A DNA stretch of 64,000 nucleotides. It comes from Helichrysum umbraculigerum. Lineage: Eukaryota > Streptophyta > Magnoliopsida > Asterales > Asteraceae. The notes beneath the pieces were generated by a model. It saw nothing but the letters and a program-made list of their open reading frames with translations. It made no database searches and was not told the origin of the DNA. The DNA lies in contig CATIUR010000003.1 in assembly GCA_949592205.1 (NCBI GenBank), positions 73,374,501 through 73,438,500 on the forward strand, written 5' to 3'. Made by a program: the position numbers and the translations under genes. Of this stretch, positions 1 through 10,827 are shown one piece after another; within the stretch, counting starts at the first letter, position 1; every line of letters begins with the position of its first letter.

Positions 1-2063
1 ATCAAGTTATACCGTTGCCATGAGGCTCATAATCGAAGCTTAACCCGTAAATAATCAGTTGCTCCCGTGACATGCTCGAAATTGAGCAAGCATAAGTAAC
101 GAAATAATAGTCACCCGTTTCTACGTGTAAATCAGTACGTGGTAGCGCTACTACCCCGGGCAGGGAGGGTCATTTCCCTAATGGATCCATTAACTACTGT
201 TCGCGCTTAAGTCCATAACTAACGATATATGATGGAGAGACTTCAGTGATTAGTAATTAACTCATGCAATTCCGTTTGGTATAGAATTCAGTTTAGTACT
301 TGTGTTCAGGAAAAATAAGTAGCATGTATCTCCCCCAATAAGATAAAACAGTAAAAGTGGGGCCGTAAGACTCACCTGAGTCGAGTAGTAAGCGGTGGAA
401 TTCAGTAAGCAGTGAGTAGGTTCTCCGAACCCGTAACCTTTAAATGCCTAAACATATAAAGTCAAGTAAGTAGATGTCTCGCAAGACCATCTAGTCTAGT
501 TGTCTACACAACTCGTTATGTCCAAGTGTTTGTTTAGTAATCCGTTTGTAGTTTGAAAACAAGTATGGCCCGTTGGTGACGGTTTGTAATAAGGATTCAA
601 AGTGTTATCATTATATGTATCGTTGAATCAGGTTTCGTTATTTGTAAGTGTTCGACACTTAGTGTGAAAAGTATTTACGACATCTAAACACGGGGGTCCG
701 GGGGCAGCGCCCCTGGTAGCGGGGTCCAAGGGGCGGCAGCCCCTGGCGGGGTCCAAGGGGCAGAGCCCCTGGCTGGGGTCGAGCTGCCAGGTCAGCTTGG
801 AAAATTTTTATTTCTACTATATTGCTTTGACGAAAAACGCATCTGGATCCGAATTTGGGTAAAATCAGGTGTTAAAATCTTGATTCCGACACTTAGTAAA
901 AATCTGAGTTTTCAAAGTTCTGTTTTGTGCGACGTTGGGTGCGACGTCGCAGGTAGGATTGCGACGTTGAGCATGACGTCGCTAAAGGCGACGTTTCGCA
1001 ATTTAATGCGACGTAGGGTGCTGCGTCGCTAATGCGACGTAGGGTGCTGCGTCGCTAACGCGACGTAATAGGCTGCGTCGCTATATGCGACGTCGAGGAT
1101 TCGTGCGACGTTGTGACTGACGTCGCACTATGCGACGTTACGAGGGGTTTTGCGACGTCGCAGCTGACGTCGCATAAATCTGGGTCCAAAAGCGACGTAG
1201 CGTTCTGTTGGCCGGAAAATGTGTCGAAAACGAGTTTTTCGGTTTCCGTTTGGTCCAAAACTTTTACCCAACCCATTTTTGGACATTTTAAGCATATATA
1301 AACTATAAAAACGTAAAAATTAGTAAAAACGGAGAGTTTCGGGTTTTGTCGGAAACTTACGAAATGCCGAAATGAAAATCCGGAAAGATAGGAATGTAGA
1401 TCGTGATGTCGTGGTCACTTTCCTCCAAACGAGTGGTATGATTCGGCGAGGTTTGATGGTGTTATTTGATGATTTTTGTGATGAAGGTGGTTTGATGATT
1501 GAAAGTAAAAAAAAGAAAGAGAGAGAGATAATGAAAAGTGAAAATGGGGGAAAAAGAAAGAAGGTGGGAGGTTTTAACCTCCCATTTTCTGCCTCCGTCC
1601 CCTCGTTCCGTGCGGTGTTCGTTTCCTCCGTCGTTTTACGTTAAATTATTTATTTTTAGACGTTAATTATTCTTTTAAAATACGACAGTTATTAATTAAC
1701 TTACTTATAATTATTCCTTTAAATTTGTAGTAGTTGAAATATAATATAGCTTAGATTTAAGTATTTTTGTTCTCAAATCGTGTAAATTTTAATCGAGCAA
1801 TACGAGATAATTACTAGTTATTATAAAATAACATTTTGGGCTTAATTGCGTTATTTAGTTTTTAAACATTTGTTCACCAACGTCCGTATTAATCGAATAG
1901 AATTTCATTCTATTTAAGTTGCGTACGATTTAAGTCAAATCGCAAAGTTGTATATATTTATCAATATATAATCCGATACATAAATTAGCCTAACGCGGCA
2001 CTAATTACATGTATTAACAGAGAATTATGCACTAATTCTAGTCCTAATTTGCCGGTTGTTACA
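1..2063 (-). repeat. Long LTR of a Tekay-type Ty3/gypsy element (3' LTR, cut by window start)
   Basis: Read on the minus strand, the LTR starts at 2063 with TGTAACAACCGGC and runs off the window start. It shares ordered blocks with the other long LTRs here: an AATTAGGACTAG-type start, a CT-rich stretch (about 1500-1600), a GTAAGTTTCCGACAAAA block (about 1335-1360), a palindrome-rich stretch (925-1195), a CCGTCACCAACGGGCC-like block (about 565-585) and a GGTGAGTCTTA-like block (about 370). The long LTR and these blocks fit the Tekay/Del clade. Its U3 start differs clearly from the LTR at 2785-6123, with which it is paired, so the pair looks chimeric. Confidence 0.85.
925..1195. repeat. Palindromic GCGACGT / ACGTCGC cluster inside LTR
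   Basis: About twenty copies of GCGACGT or its complement alternate in direct and inverted orientation over 270 bp, many as perfect GCGACGTCGC palindromes and others as arms 10-15 bp apart. The stretch is CpG-dense while the flanking LTR is AT-rich. It lies between the GTAAGTTTCCG block and the CACCAACGG block, the same place as the clusters at 17268, 38174 and 59926. Confidence 0.9.
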
Positions 2064-2232
2064 TGCAGTTTTGGAAGTCCTTGTAGGTGCAGGTTTTGGG
2101 TGGTGGTGTGTTGTTAGCCGTATCTTCGCTACCAGGAGTGGTTGCTCGGACAGCTAAGGCTTGAGCCACACTACGGGCAATAATACCCGCAACTTCGGCT
2201 TTAGTAAGTGTGAATTGTCGTCGAGGAGGCAT
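2059..2232 (-). pseudogene. Gag N-terminal remnant (57 codons)
   Basis: The ORF starts MPPRRQFTLT and ends TYKDFQNCM. It matches the first roughly 57 residues of the intact Gag at 22878 (MPPKSRTYTD ... SYKDFQNCKP). The reading frame runs into the LTR, whose first bases (TGTAA) supply the stop codon. All of the rest of gag, pol and the polypurine tract is missing. The start was chosen by homology with the intact copies. Confidence 0.85.
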
Positions 2233-2784
2233 GTTCCTTGAAACAACAAATAAAGAACATGTGAAGGTTCGAGCAAGAATTATGATCGTGATGATCGGTT
2301 TCGTACAAAGAAATTACGCCAAAAGTTGATACGTGGATAGTTTAACAAAAGTAGTAGGATTGTTATAATTGAAACATAAAAGTTAAGTAAGGATGGAACG
2401 ACGAGAATCGAGTTGTCGTTTGTTTGGTGTAATTTGAAAAATGAATTTCGCAGTGGTCGAGAGAGAGTATCGTATCGGGGAAAAGAGGCCTATGCATTTA
2501 TATATAACACATAACCGCCTAGTGTGTGTCTAGCACAATCAAGTAAAAGTCCCGGTTCTCTCGGGGTCAGAGTCAGCTAATGTATTCCGGTTCAACATAA
2601 CCCCTTTCAGAACTCACATCATCTTCATTTAATTGTACATAGTTGATCAGGCTATCTTAAATTAAACTTGTATGATGTAATTCCTGAACCAGTTATACCT
2701 AATGAGGAATACTGCCTAACGGTCATAGTCTAGGCCCACTAAATGCAACCTAGTTCACTATAACCTTAGGCTCTGATACCAATA
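2064..2784 (-). mobile_element. Residual interior of deleted Tekay-type element (PBS, leader, gag start)
   Basis: This 0.72-kb stretch is all that remains between two LTRs; the intact relative has 5.2 kb. It keeps the primer binding site (2769-2781), a non-coding leader and the first 57 gag codons. The gag sequence is joined exactly to the first base of the left LTR. The element could move only with proteins supplied in trans. Confidence 0.85.
2769..2781 (-). promoter_or_regulatory. Primer binding site, initiator tRNA-Met type
   Basis: The minus strand reads TGGTATCAGAGCC three bases after the LTR end. This is the usual tRNA-iMet primer site of plant Ty3/gypsy chromoviruses. Confidence 0.9.
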
Positions 2785-3892
2785 TGTAACACCCCCAAAT
2801 TAACAGTTTGCGGAAGCGAGTTTTGGGTGTTACTAATCAATAATCACAAGCACAAAGGATACAGTGAACGACTCTAAATGAGACGTTCGAAAAGTTATTA
2901 CATTAATATATAAGTAGTTCAAAATACAAGCTCGAGTTTCGTATAAATTCCTAGAGATTCTAATACATAACAGTAAGTACAAAAGTAATGTATGTAAATC
3001 TCCAAGCTTGTAAATGCATGCGACTCGAGCTAGGTAAGCTTATCCTGCTGGGCATCCCTACTGATGTTGTGTACCTGAGAAGCATTACTAAAACGGTCAA
3101 CCAAAAAGGTTGGTGAATCTCACAGGTTTGTAAGTAAGTAAACAGTTTGAACACACAAGTAGTAATTGTAAATCGTAAGCCAGCCAGTAAGTAACGATCG
3201 CAGGTCATGCTAATCGTTCACTTAAGTATTGATTGCAGGTCATGCTAATCCTTTGTAAGTAGGTGGTTGCAGGTCTTGCTAACCGTAATGAGTAACGATC
3301 GCAGGTCATGCCAATCGTTCACTCCGTAATGATTGCAGGTCATGCTAATCATGCGTTTCCACGAACTACCATAATTGAAGCTTAACATACAGTAAATAAT
3401 AGTACCCCCGTGAATGTAATCCAAATCATTCATAGTAAACCAGTAAGAAAATGCCATAAGCCACCATGATTGCAGGTCATGCTAATCATGCGATAACTCG
3501 GCCATTATCAGTTTTATGAAAACAAGTAATGCATCTCACCCCTGAGTATTAAACAGAAAAATAGGGGCTGTGAGACTCACCTGAGTTTAGCAGACAATAC
3601 AGTAAGCAAGCAAAGTAGTATCCGAACTAGCAGCCCTTAGCGTCCTAATACGCATAAGGTTCAGTAAGTAAATGGAATACTTGTAAGGTATCCATGCTAG
3701 TTGTTCCCAAACTAGTTAATGTCCAAGTATTTGTTTGTACGTTTGTAATCTTTTGTAATTAAGTGTGGCCCGTTGGTGACGTAGGTGTAATAATAATTCA
3801 AATATTATTATTATGTAATTCATTGTGTTTGTATACTTGTAAAGCATATACATAAGTTGATTATTTGTAACGTGACATATAACTGTTGTTCG

Positions 3893-3975
3893 GATGTAAG
3901 TCCGTGCGAGTGTAAACTCGTGCGAGTGTAAGCTCGTCTTTATATAACAAGTGGTTCGAGTGTAAGCTCGTAGTA
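3893..3975. repeat. Short GCGAGTGTAA(A/G)CTCG repeats
   Basis: Three imperfect copies of CGAGTGTAAGCTCG lie here. Each is an inverted repeat with CGAG and CTCG arms. They sit between the CACCAACGG block and a (TA)n tract in the LTR. Confidence 0.7.
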
Positions 3976-4042
3976 ACGTGGGTGTAATCCCAAACCATGT
4001 GTAAGTATCCTTAGATTTTCTATTATTTTATCCGAAAATATA

Positions 4043-4045
<3 letters not shown>

Positions 4046-4140
<95 letters not shown>
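4046..4140. repeat. (TA)n microsatellite with short (TG)n end
   Basis: About 43 uninterrupted TA units are followed by several TG units. The stretch gives a meaningless all-Tyr/Ile reading frame. Confidence 0.98.
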
Positions 4141-4141
<1 letters not shown>

Positions 4142-4185
4142 CCGAAGGTGCCAAAATTTAACATTAAGGGTCAAAAATACAATTT

Positions 4186-4450
4186 TTCCGAAAGTCAACT
4201 CGCAGTCAAAAAGTCAACTCGCAAAGTCAACTAGCAAGTCAAAAGTCAACTAGCAGAAGTCAACTCGCAAGTCAAAAGTCAACTCGCAAGTCTTTAGTTC
4301 GCAAGTCAAGAGTCAACTCGCAAGTCAAAGTCAACTAGCAAGTCTTCAACTCGCCAGTCAAAGTCAGCTCGCAAGTCTTCAGTTCGCAAGTCAAAAGTCA
4401 ACTCACAAGTCTTCAACTCGCAAGTCAAAGTCAACTCGCAGAAGTCAACT
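4186..4450. repeat. AGTCAACTCGCA minisatellite in LTR
   Basis: About fifteen degenerate copies of a 12-18-bp unit (AAAGTCAACTCGCAAGTC) lie between the CACCAACGG-type block and the CT-rich leader, the position where the other Tekay-type LTRs hold palindrome clusters. Here the units are mostly direct repeats. Confidence 0.88.
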
Positions 4451-5936
4451 GTTGGTGTTTTTGTTATCGTAACTTGGTCAAACGAGCTCGGTTTGACCCG
4501 AAACTTTTAGGGAAGTCTTCAAAATAGTTTATAGAGCCTAAGAAAATTATCGGTTCGTGTCGGGGTTCACCCGGAGTGTCGGTTTTGCAAATTTACCAAA
4601 ACAGTCCCTATTTTTAGTTTTCAGAAATTTTACTCGGTTTCCACCCTCGATTTAACCCATTTGTAATCCGATTCAAGTCCAACCAAAAATCACACATGTT
4701 CTACTATATGTAATGTTCATTTCTGCATTTTATGGTATTTTCATATGTCCGTTTAATATTTTAAACAAAAATAAATATGTCGAGGGGTCGGATTCGGTCC
4801 AGAACAGACCTATGTCCAAAGATCAAGTAATAGCCGAAAATGGGTGTATTTCTGGAAGTATCTAAAGAAGAACTTTTTGTTCAAGACGAAAATACCAAAC
4901 TTTTCCAAGTGGTCTCACACGTTTATTTAACCTACAACTCGAGTTATGGTTGTTTTCGTGCGACGGTTTTTCTGGCCAGGAAGTGGTATGTACATAAGTG
5001 TTTTAAAAACGAGTTTTAACCAAAGATTTGGACATTTCTTTGTTAAGTAAGCAACTAAACATGTTAATAAGTAGTAACCAAGTAAATCTAGCAAAGGAAA
5101 AGAGATCCTTACAACGAGATCAAAGATCTAGAGTCGAAATAGGATGTGGAGGTGACTAGCTTCGGTTCCTTGCTTCTACCTTTGTTTTTCTTCAAGAATG
5201 AAATGGTGGCTGATGGTGGATGGTGGTGGTGGCTATGATTTCGTGGGGAAGAGAGGGAGAGAGAGTAGAGAGGGTGTATTGAGTGAAATGAAAGAGTGAA
5301 GTGAGTATGGGGTGTGGAGTGGAGTAGTAGGCAACAAAAGGGGTGGGAATGGGTATGGGAACCCATACTTATGCAGATTTTCTGCATAAAATTGAGTGGG
5401 TCCCACCCATGTGATGTTTAAATTGTTTCCCCAAAGTTACGTTAAGTGCGGTGCTCGTTTACCCGGTCGTTTTACGTTTTAATTAATCGTATAACGTTTT
5501 ATATAATACGTTTTGTTAACGATTTAAAACCCGATATTTTAAATAAAAGTTTTACTCAAATAACACATTTTAAGTTACTAAAATAATATTCGAGATTTCG
5601 TTTGGTCATCGGTCGCGAATCGTGAGTTTATTCGAATTGTGTAACGTTTCTAAACGTGTTAACCGTACGCGTGTAATCGCGATATTTTTAGCCGAAGTAT
5701 TTTATCAAAATACTTATTATGAAGTTATAAAATATAACTTAAGTGTATTTCGTGTGTCGGGCGCGTCTCGCGCATTTTTGTACTGTAAAGTCACGTTTTA
5801 AACAAAAACGTGTAATATATTTTCGTAATATAATAAAGTAAATAATGTTTGTTTGGATAAATCCACATTATCTTTAAAAGTTGTCACCAACGTTCATATT
5901 TTGTATTTTTGTAATCTCATACGATTTGAACGAATC

Positions 5937-5937
<1 letters not shown>

Positions 5938-6006
<69 letters not shown>
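5938..6006. repeat. (TA)n microsatellite
   Basis: An uninterrupted AT dinucleotide tract of about 34 units near the U3 start of the same LTR. Confidence 0.98.
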
Positions 6007-6009
<3 letters not shown>

Positions 6010-6123
6010 CTATATACATATATAGTAAGTAATTATCGTACTTAGTCCTATTTCATACTAAATACAGTAGTAAACAAGTAATTAGGAAAATTTTAAATTT
6101 ACCCTAATTTTGGGGTTGTTACA

Positions 6124-6544
6124 ATACAGTACTTATCCTTTGGCTGTGTTACTATCATGAAAATTATCTTATCCTTTGTGATTTTCTACTTTAGCAATTC
6201 ACCAATAATAATAACCAACAATAAATAATCTAAGTAAATACATATTTATCTCTAATTGTTTACTATCCCTTAGTTAATTGTTTTCTATTGAATTGGTTAT
6301 AATTTAGTATTCTTAAATACGTTCATACGGAACTAAAACGTAACCCCCTTATCTGTAAATTGTATATTTTAATTGAATTATAAATTCTATTTTAATTATA
6401 ACCACCATTCCCAGTGTTCGACTCGGACTTACTTTAAAAGCTATATTATACGAACGGGTATTCTTGCCTGGCTTGTGTGATAGTTATTTTAGTATTTTCC
6501 GTTTATTTAAACTTGTTATTTTGTACTCTATTCACACGACGTCA
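6124..6544 (+). repeat. 5' LTR fragment of the non-autonomous element
   Basis: It aligns with 11379-11798 with three visible substitutions and one 1-bp indel, and ends CACACGACGTCA directly before the PBS. The near-identity shows both ends belong to one fairly young insertion. Confidence 0.92.
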
Positions 6545-6547
6545 AGT

Positions 6548-6570
6548 TTTTGGCGCCACTGCCGGGGAAC
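6548..6570 (+). promoter_or_regulatory. Primer binding site, tRNA-Asp-like
   Basis: TTTGGCGCCACTGCCGGGGA lies a few bases after the LTR end. It resembles the TGGCGCCGTTGCCGGGGA primer site known from Athila-type plant elements, with a two-base change in the middle. Confidence 0.8.
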
Positions 6571-6922
6571 GGTGCTGTTTATTATTAATTTGGAATTTAT
6601 AGTTTTTTTTTTTTGTTTTTTTTTTATTTTCACCCTGTAAAAAAAATTTTTACACTTTGTTGGTTAACTGAAAAATCGGCTCACCCATTGTGATTACTAA
6701 CAAAAACAGAGGTATAAGGAGGGTCGTTCTGCTTCCCGAAAGGGGTAGGTTTTTAATAAGTTTCGCGCTGACCTACTTCTCCGCTTCTGTGTATGATCAT
6801 TGGAGCTACCGAGGACTTTTGACTAGCTTTGTAAAAGAATTTTTATTGGAATATTTTTTTTTAGTTAGTTTTTGTTTTCTTTTCTTTTCTACTCTTTTTC
6901 TTTTTCTTTTATTTTTACAGGT

Positions 6923-8164
6923 ATGTATCAGAACATGGATAATGTCCCTGTAAATTTTCAAAAATCGAGAAACATATATAGGACGCCTAAGAAGGAAATG
7001 AAACGAGATTTAAAGGAGATGATAGCATTTTGGAATAAAGATCCAATTGTGAAAGATATGGAAAGCGACAAGGTGGAAAATCTAAGTCAAAGTACTTCCA
7101 TTCAAAGACTTGAGAAAATGATAAAAGACATGGAAGGTAAACAGGAAAAGAATCCTAACACACTTAAGAGTGTAGGACTTGAGGCAAATGCAAAATCAAA
7201 TTTCAAAAATTCTAAGCCTTCACCTCCTTGCCCAAACGCCTTAAAGGAAGAAATTATTAAAAAGTATACACCTCCGCCTCCTTATCCAGCTGCTTTGAAA
7301 AGAGATTATAATGAAGTACAAGGATCAAATTTTCCAAAGATTAAGAAAGATACTGTCAAAAGTTTATCTCAACCAGTGATTGTGAAAGCTACACAATCCA
7401 TGGAGACTTCAAGCGAAAAAGTGGAAGATACCGAAACTATTGGCCACAGTCAAGGAGATTTCATTCAACAACTTGAGGGGATGGACAATCAAATCGATAA
7501 GTACTCTCAATCCTCTGAATCCTTATTTCATAACGAAATTTTTAGTGATACTAAACAAGAAGAAGATATGGAGGTAGATTGATTGCCTTTGCCAAAATTT
7601 GATCACTATGATTCTGATGAGGAATCATTTTCGTTACTTAATTGTAATGAAGAGGATAACCTTGTTTTAGAAAACCATAATGGGGTTATGACAGAAGCAG
7701 AATTAATAGCCATTCCGGATCTAGCTATTAGTGAAACTTCGTTATCACATCTAGAAGTTGACGAACAGGAAAAGAATGATCAAACAATGGTAAGGATCGG
7801 AAACGAAACAGAAAACAGAATTTGCGGTAATCAGATATCAAACAACATATGGATTAAAACACAGTCAACAGTTGAAATCCAAACGGTGGTTGAGTTGACA
7901 CAACCAACGGTTGAAGTATCTATAAGCACAAGTTTATTGTTTTATCAATATGAAGATCCTTTTTGGCAATTCGATCGAAAAGCAAGTTTCTCACAGTTTT
8001 TGGAAAATCATGGAGCATCACTGTCTGGACAAATGCCTGCATTAAACGATAAGTATTTATTTTCATTAACTTTATTAAATTTAAATTTTTGGATTAATTA
8101 TAAATATTACCATCCATGCTTACTTTTAAGTGTGGGGAAAGTCACTAGATTTTTAGGTAAATAA
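6923..8164 (+). pseudogene. ORF of non-autonomous element, split by in-frame TGA
   Basis: The first part (6923-7582, about 219 codons from MYQNMDNVPV) and the second (7583-8164, 193 codons, stop TAA) are in the same frame, separated only by TGA at 7580-7582. A polypyrimidine tract ending TTTTTACAG lies directly before the first ATG, like a 3' splice site, so this Met is preferred to the one at 6872. The product is hydrophilic, Lys/Glu-rich, with two proline patches (PPCPNALK, PPPPYPAALK) and an acidic stretch after the stop (FDHYDSDEES). No zinc knuckle, protease or RT motif is visible. It could be a diverged Gag-like protein or an element-specific protein. I do not recognise the family. Confidence 0.6.
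8127..8141 (+). other. PPT-like motif, first copy
   Basis: TTTTAAGTGTGGGGA lies near the end of the second ORF part. The same TTAAGTGTGGGGA core recurs at 9230-9242 and 10233-10246, the last directly before the 3' LTR. Confidence 0.6.
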
Positions 8165-8196
8165 CGTTAGAGTCAAGCTAGTGACTCGAACAAAAA

Positions 8197-8227
8197 CAAG
8201 CGCTTCTCGGGAGGCAACCCGTGCTTG
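8197..8227 (+). other. Potential stem-loop with GGGAGGCAACCC core
   Basis: CAAGC (8197-8201) pairs with GCTTG (8223-8227), and inside this CGGG (8208-8211) pairs with CCCG (8218-8221) around the loop AGGCAA. A GGGAGGCAACCC motif after the coding part is, as I recall, common in Athila-like plant elements. Its role is unknown to me. Confidence 0.6.
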
Positions 8228-8943
8228 TATATTATGTTGTAGAATTTTTAGGTAAATTTAGGTTTAGTATAGTATGTTATATTTTTCTTTTTAGTTTGTT
8301 GTTAAGAATAGATTTAAGAAACCATAATCACTAGGAAACGTTGCTACGTAAATTAAATTAAATAGGGCTAATTAAAACTTTGGGGGTTTAACTTAAAACT
8401 TATTAATGTTAATATAAATGGTTTATAATATATTTGATAATATAGTTTTCAAAATAAGTTAAGATCTTCAATTTAGTTCACCCCAGTAGAAGATTTGATC
8501 TAAGTTTAAATTTTAAATTGAAAATTTGAAACTACATTGCATATACTTTTATCTAAGACTCCTGTCAGTAATTGAATTAGGAAATCGATGGTTGTAGGTA
8601 CCCAACTAGAGGTTGAATACTTTTTGGCATTATTTGGAGATCACCTGACGAATAGCAGTAGTTTCATAAGCTTTTATTACCCAACTAGCCCATTAGAAAT
8701 GACAAAAATTAGTAGCATGTGGTTATATATTTCTGGATTATCTTTAATTTGTATTTTTCATTTTAATTTTTATATTTGGTATGTTTAATTTGTTTGCCTG
8801 TTTATTTTTAGAATACCATTGCCACTTTTCGAAGTTGGCATATATTATACAATATGGAATAGTTCAGCTGAACAATGAGTTAATTTTTGGAAATTTAATA
8901 AGTTTATCTTATTAATTATGAACTTTGTAGGTGTGTTCCCTGG

Positions 8944-8991
8944 AAACCCTCACGAGACTATAACTCGTCCACTCGGGACACCGAGGGGTTT
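8944..8991 (+). other. Potential two-level RNA stem
   Basis: AAACCCTC (8944-8951) can pair with GAGGGGTTT (8983-8991). Inside, ACGAG (8952-8956) pairs with CTCGT (8964-8968) around a 7-base loop. The GC-rich, structured patch stands out in AT-rich DNA. Confidence 0.5.
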
Positions 8992-10235
8992 AAAGGCTTA
9001 TTGCATACGCTAAATGCAATCGTGATTAACTACGAAAGTGTAGATGTTGTATATTTTTGAATAAAGATCAAGGAAACCAATACGATGAACTACAAAATGA
9101 GAAGATGAACCATTATGCCGAATCAGATAACGATAATTGCATCTAAGTCAGGGGAGTTTTTCTGTTCTATTTTTCTTTCCCTTACTCACTTTTGTTTATC
9201 ATTTTTATACAATGAGGGCATTGTATACTTTAAGTGTGGGGATAGGGTTCGTAAGAAAAAAGAATTTCTTTAATTAAACATTTAAGTTTATGTTTGTTCT
9301 TAAATTTTATCAAAAATTTAAAATTTTTAAGTGAATAACTAAGTATTTATTAGTTAGAATACTTTTGTTAAAAGTTTTGTTTTGTATTTTAAAGTTTAGA
9401 CTTTAATGTGGATTAACTGTTTTGTATAAATAACGTAAGCTACTTAATAAGGAGTGATATATAGTTATATGAAATGATGTACTGATAGGCAATCTATATA
9501 AAGAATTCTGAATTTTAAAAAATTAATAAAATAACTTGTATATTATTTTATGATACATAATATGATGTATGACAAAAAAAGTCTTAAATTTTAAATTTGT
9601 TATACAATAATTTTATATATCTTTTTACTTATGTGAATACATTTGGGGGTATATATTGACGGTTTCCTCTGTTATACGAAAGTATAAACCTGGTCTCTAT
9701 TAATATATACTTAACATTAAGCAAACACAAGTCAAAAGTACTTGAAAAGTCTTAAAATAAAAAGATACCTAACAAGGTCGCCAAAATGGTTTGACCAAGT
9801 ATGGTTTTGCTTAAATCTGAATCAAGTTATGTCGCTGTGTTGCATGAAAATGCAGACCTGTCACCAATGTCTTGATTCTTAAAAATGTATTTTATATATA
9901 TAATGGGAATATAAGAGGAAATTGTATAATTAAATTTAAAAGTATATCATATATGGAAATCATAAGTAATATACATATTAACAATAAAGGTGTATTTAGA
10001 AGTATAAATATAGATTGTTTAAAGTGGACAAATATATTAGTAATCATTCATGAGCTATATATTACACAAATAATAATAATTTTATTTATACATTATAGTT
10101 ATCCATGTTAATTAAATTGTTTAAATTTTTAATATATGAAACAGATTTTTAGTATTGGTATTCTGATTCTTAAATATTAGTTTGATGCTTATTTTAAATT
10201 TTATTCAGTATTCTACTTGAGGACAAGCAGAACTT

Positions 10236-10250
10236 AAGTGTGGGGATATT
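10236..10250 (+). promoter_or_regulatory. Polypurine tract before 3' LTR
   Basis: AAGTGTGGGGATATT directly precedes TGATAAGCAT, the first bases of the LTR. The purine run AGTGTGGGGA is the likely plus-strand primer. Confidence 0.75.
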
Positions 10251-10706
10251 TGATAAGCATCAAATAGATAGTATATTATATAGTAATTTATCCCTATATT
10301 TATATACATTTTAATGCATTTATATGATTTTAGATACTTATTTCGTTAATATTTGCATAAATGTATTTTAATTAAAGATTGAAGAAAAAGGAACGAGAAC
10401 AAGTCCAAAACTGAAGAAAATAAAGCACTTGAAGAAGTTCAAGTTTAAACCTTGAAGAAATAAAGAAGATAGCTTAAAAGTGGAGTGATAAACATTAAAT
10501 AAGGGTTTTGAATGAAGCTTGGATGAAAGGAGCGGAATTTAGATCAAAAACTGAAGAAAAGTGTAAATGCTGAATTTCCTGCTATGCGTTAGTATTTTGG
10601 CCATAACTTCCTCATACGGAGTCCAAATGAGTTGATTCAAGCGGCCAAATTTAGCTAACACATAGGGCTACAACATATCAAAAATTCAGTCTTTTTGGAG
10701 AAAAAC

Positions 10707-10811
10707 TCAACCGCCGGTTGGGCCTTTCAACCGGCGGTTGGATCAAAAATCTGGAATATTCGAGAAACGAGGAGTTGTACTTGGAGATAAAGTACCCAAC
10801 CGCCGGTTGGG
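10707..10811. repeat. CAACCGCCGGTTG palindrome cluster upstream of TATA box
   Basis: Three near-perfect palindromes lie here: CAACCGCCGGTTGGG, CAACCGGCGGTTGG and CCCAACCGCCGGTTGGG. The third ends 17 bp before the TATA box. They are CpG-rich in AT-rich LTR DNA. Confidence 0.9.
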
Positions 10812-10827
10812 ACCGACTTTCAGCTAT

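Larger units (their letters stand above)
2785..6123 (-). repeat. Long LTR (5' LTR, 3.34 kb) of the left Tekay-type element
   Basis: The LTR is bounded on the plus strand by TGTAACACCC at 2785 and GGTTGTTACA ending at 6123. On the minus strand it starts TGTAACAACC, ends GGGTGTTACA and is followed by the PBS. It carries the conserved AGGTGAGTCTCACAGCCCC block (about 3570-3595) and the CGTCACCAACGGGCC block (about 3770). Two long (TA)n tracts and a GTCAACTCGCAA array inflate it. It is inserted in the LTR of the element that continues at 6124; ATACA at 6124-6128 is the probable right target-site copy, the left copy being outside the window. Confidence 0.88.
8165..10250 (+). other. Non-coding 3' interior of the non-autonomous element
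   Basis: About 2.1 kb of AT-rich sequence lies between the ORF and the 3' LTR. It contains two compact potential RNA hairpins (8197-8227 and 8944-8991) and further PPT-like motifs at 9230-9242 and 10233-10246. A 66-codon ORF at 8588-8788 has a hydrophobic C-terminus but no recognisable homology. No pol domain is visible. Confidence 0.7.

Noticed and set aside
925..1195. Regular short repeats suggesting a CRISPR-like array
   Set aside because: Units are 7-10 bp, irregularly spaced and in both orientations, inside a plant LTR; no CRISPR context exists.
1372..1644. 90-codon plus-strand frame
   Set aside because: Lies antisense in the LTR leader, has Lys/Glu runs from GA-rich DNA and no homologue in sister LTRs.
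3940..4164. Frame of alternating Ile/Tyr
   Set aside because: It is the translation of a (TA)n microsatellite.
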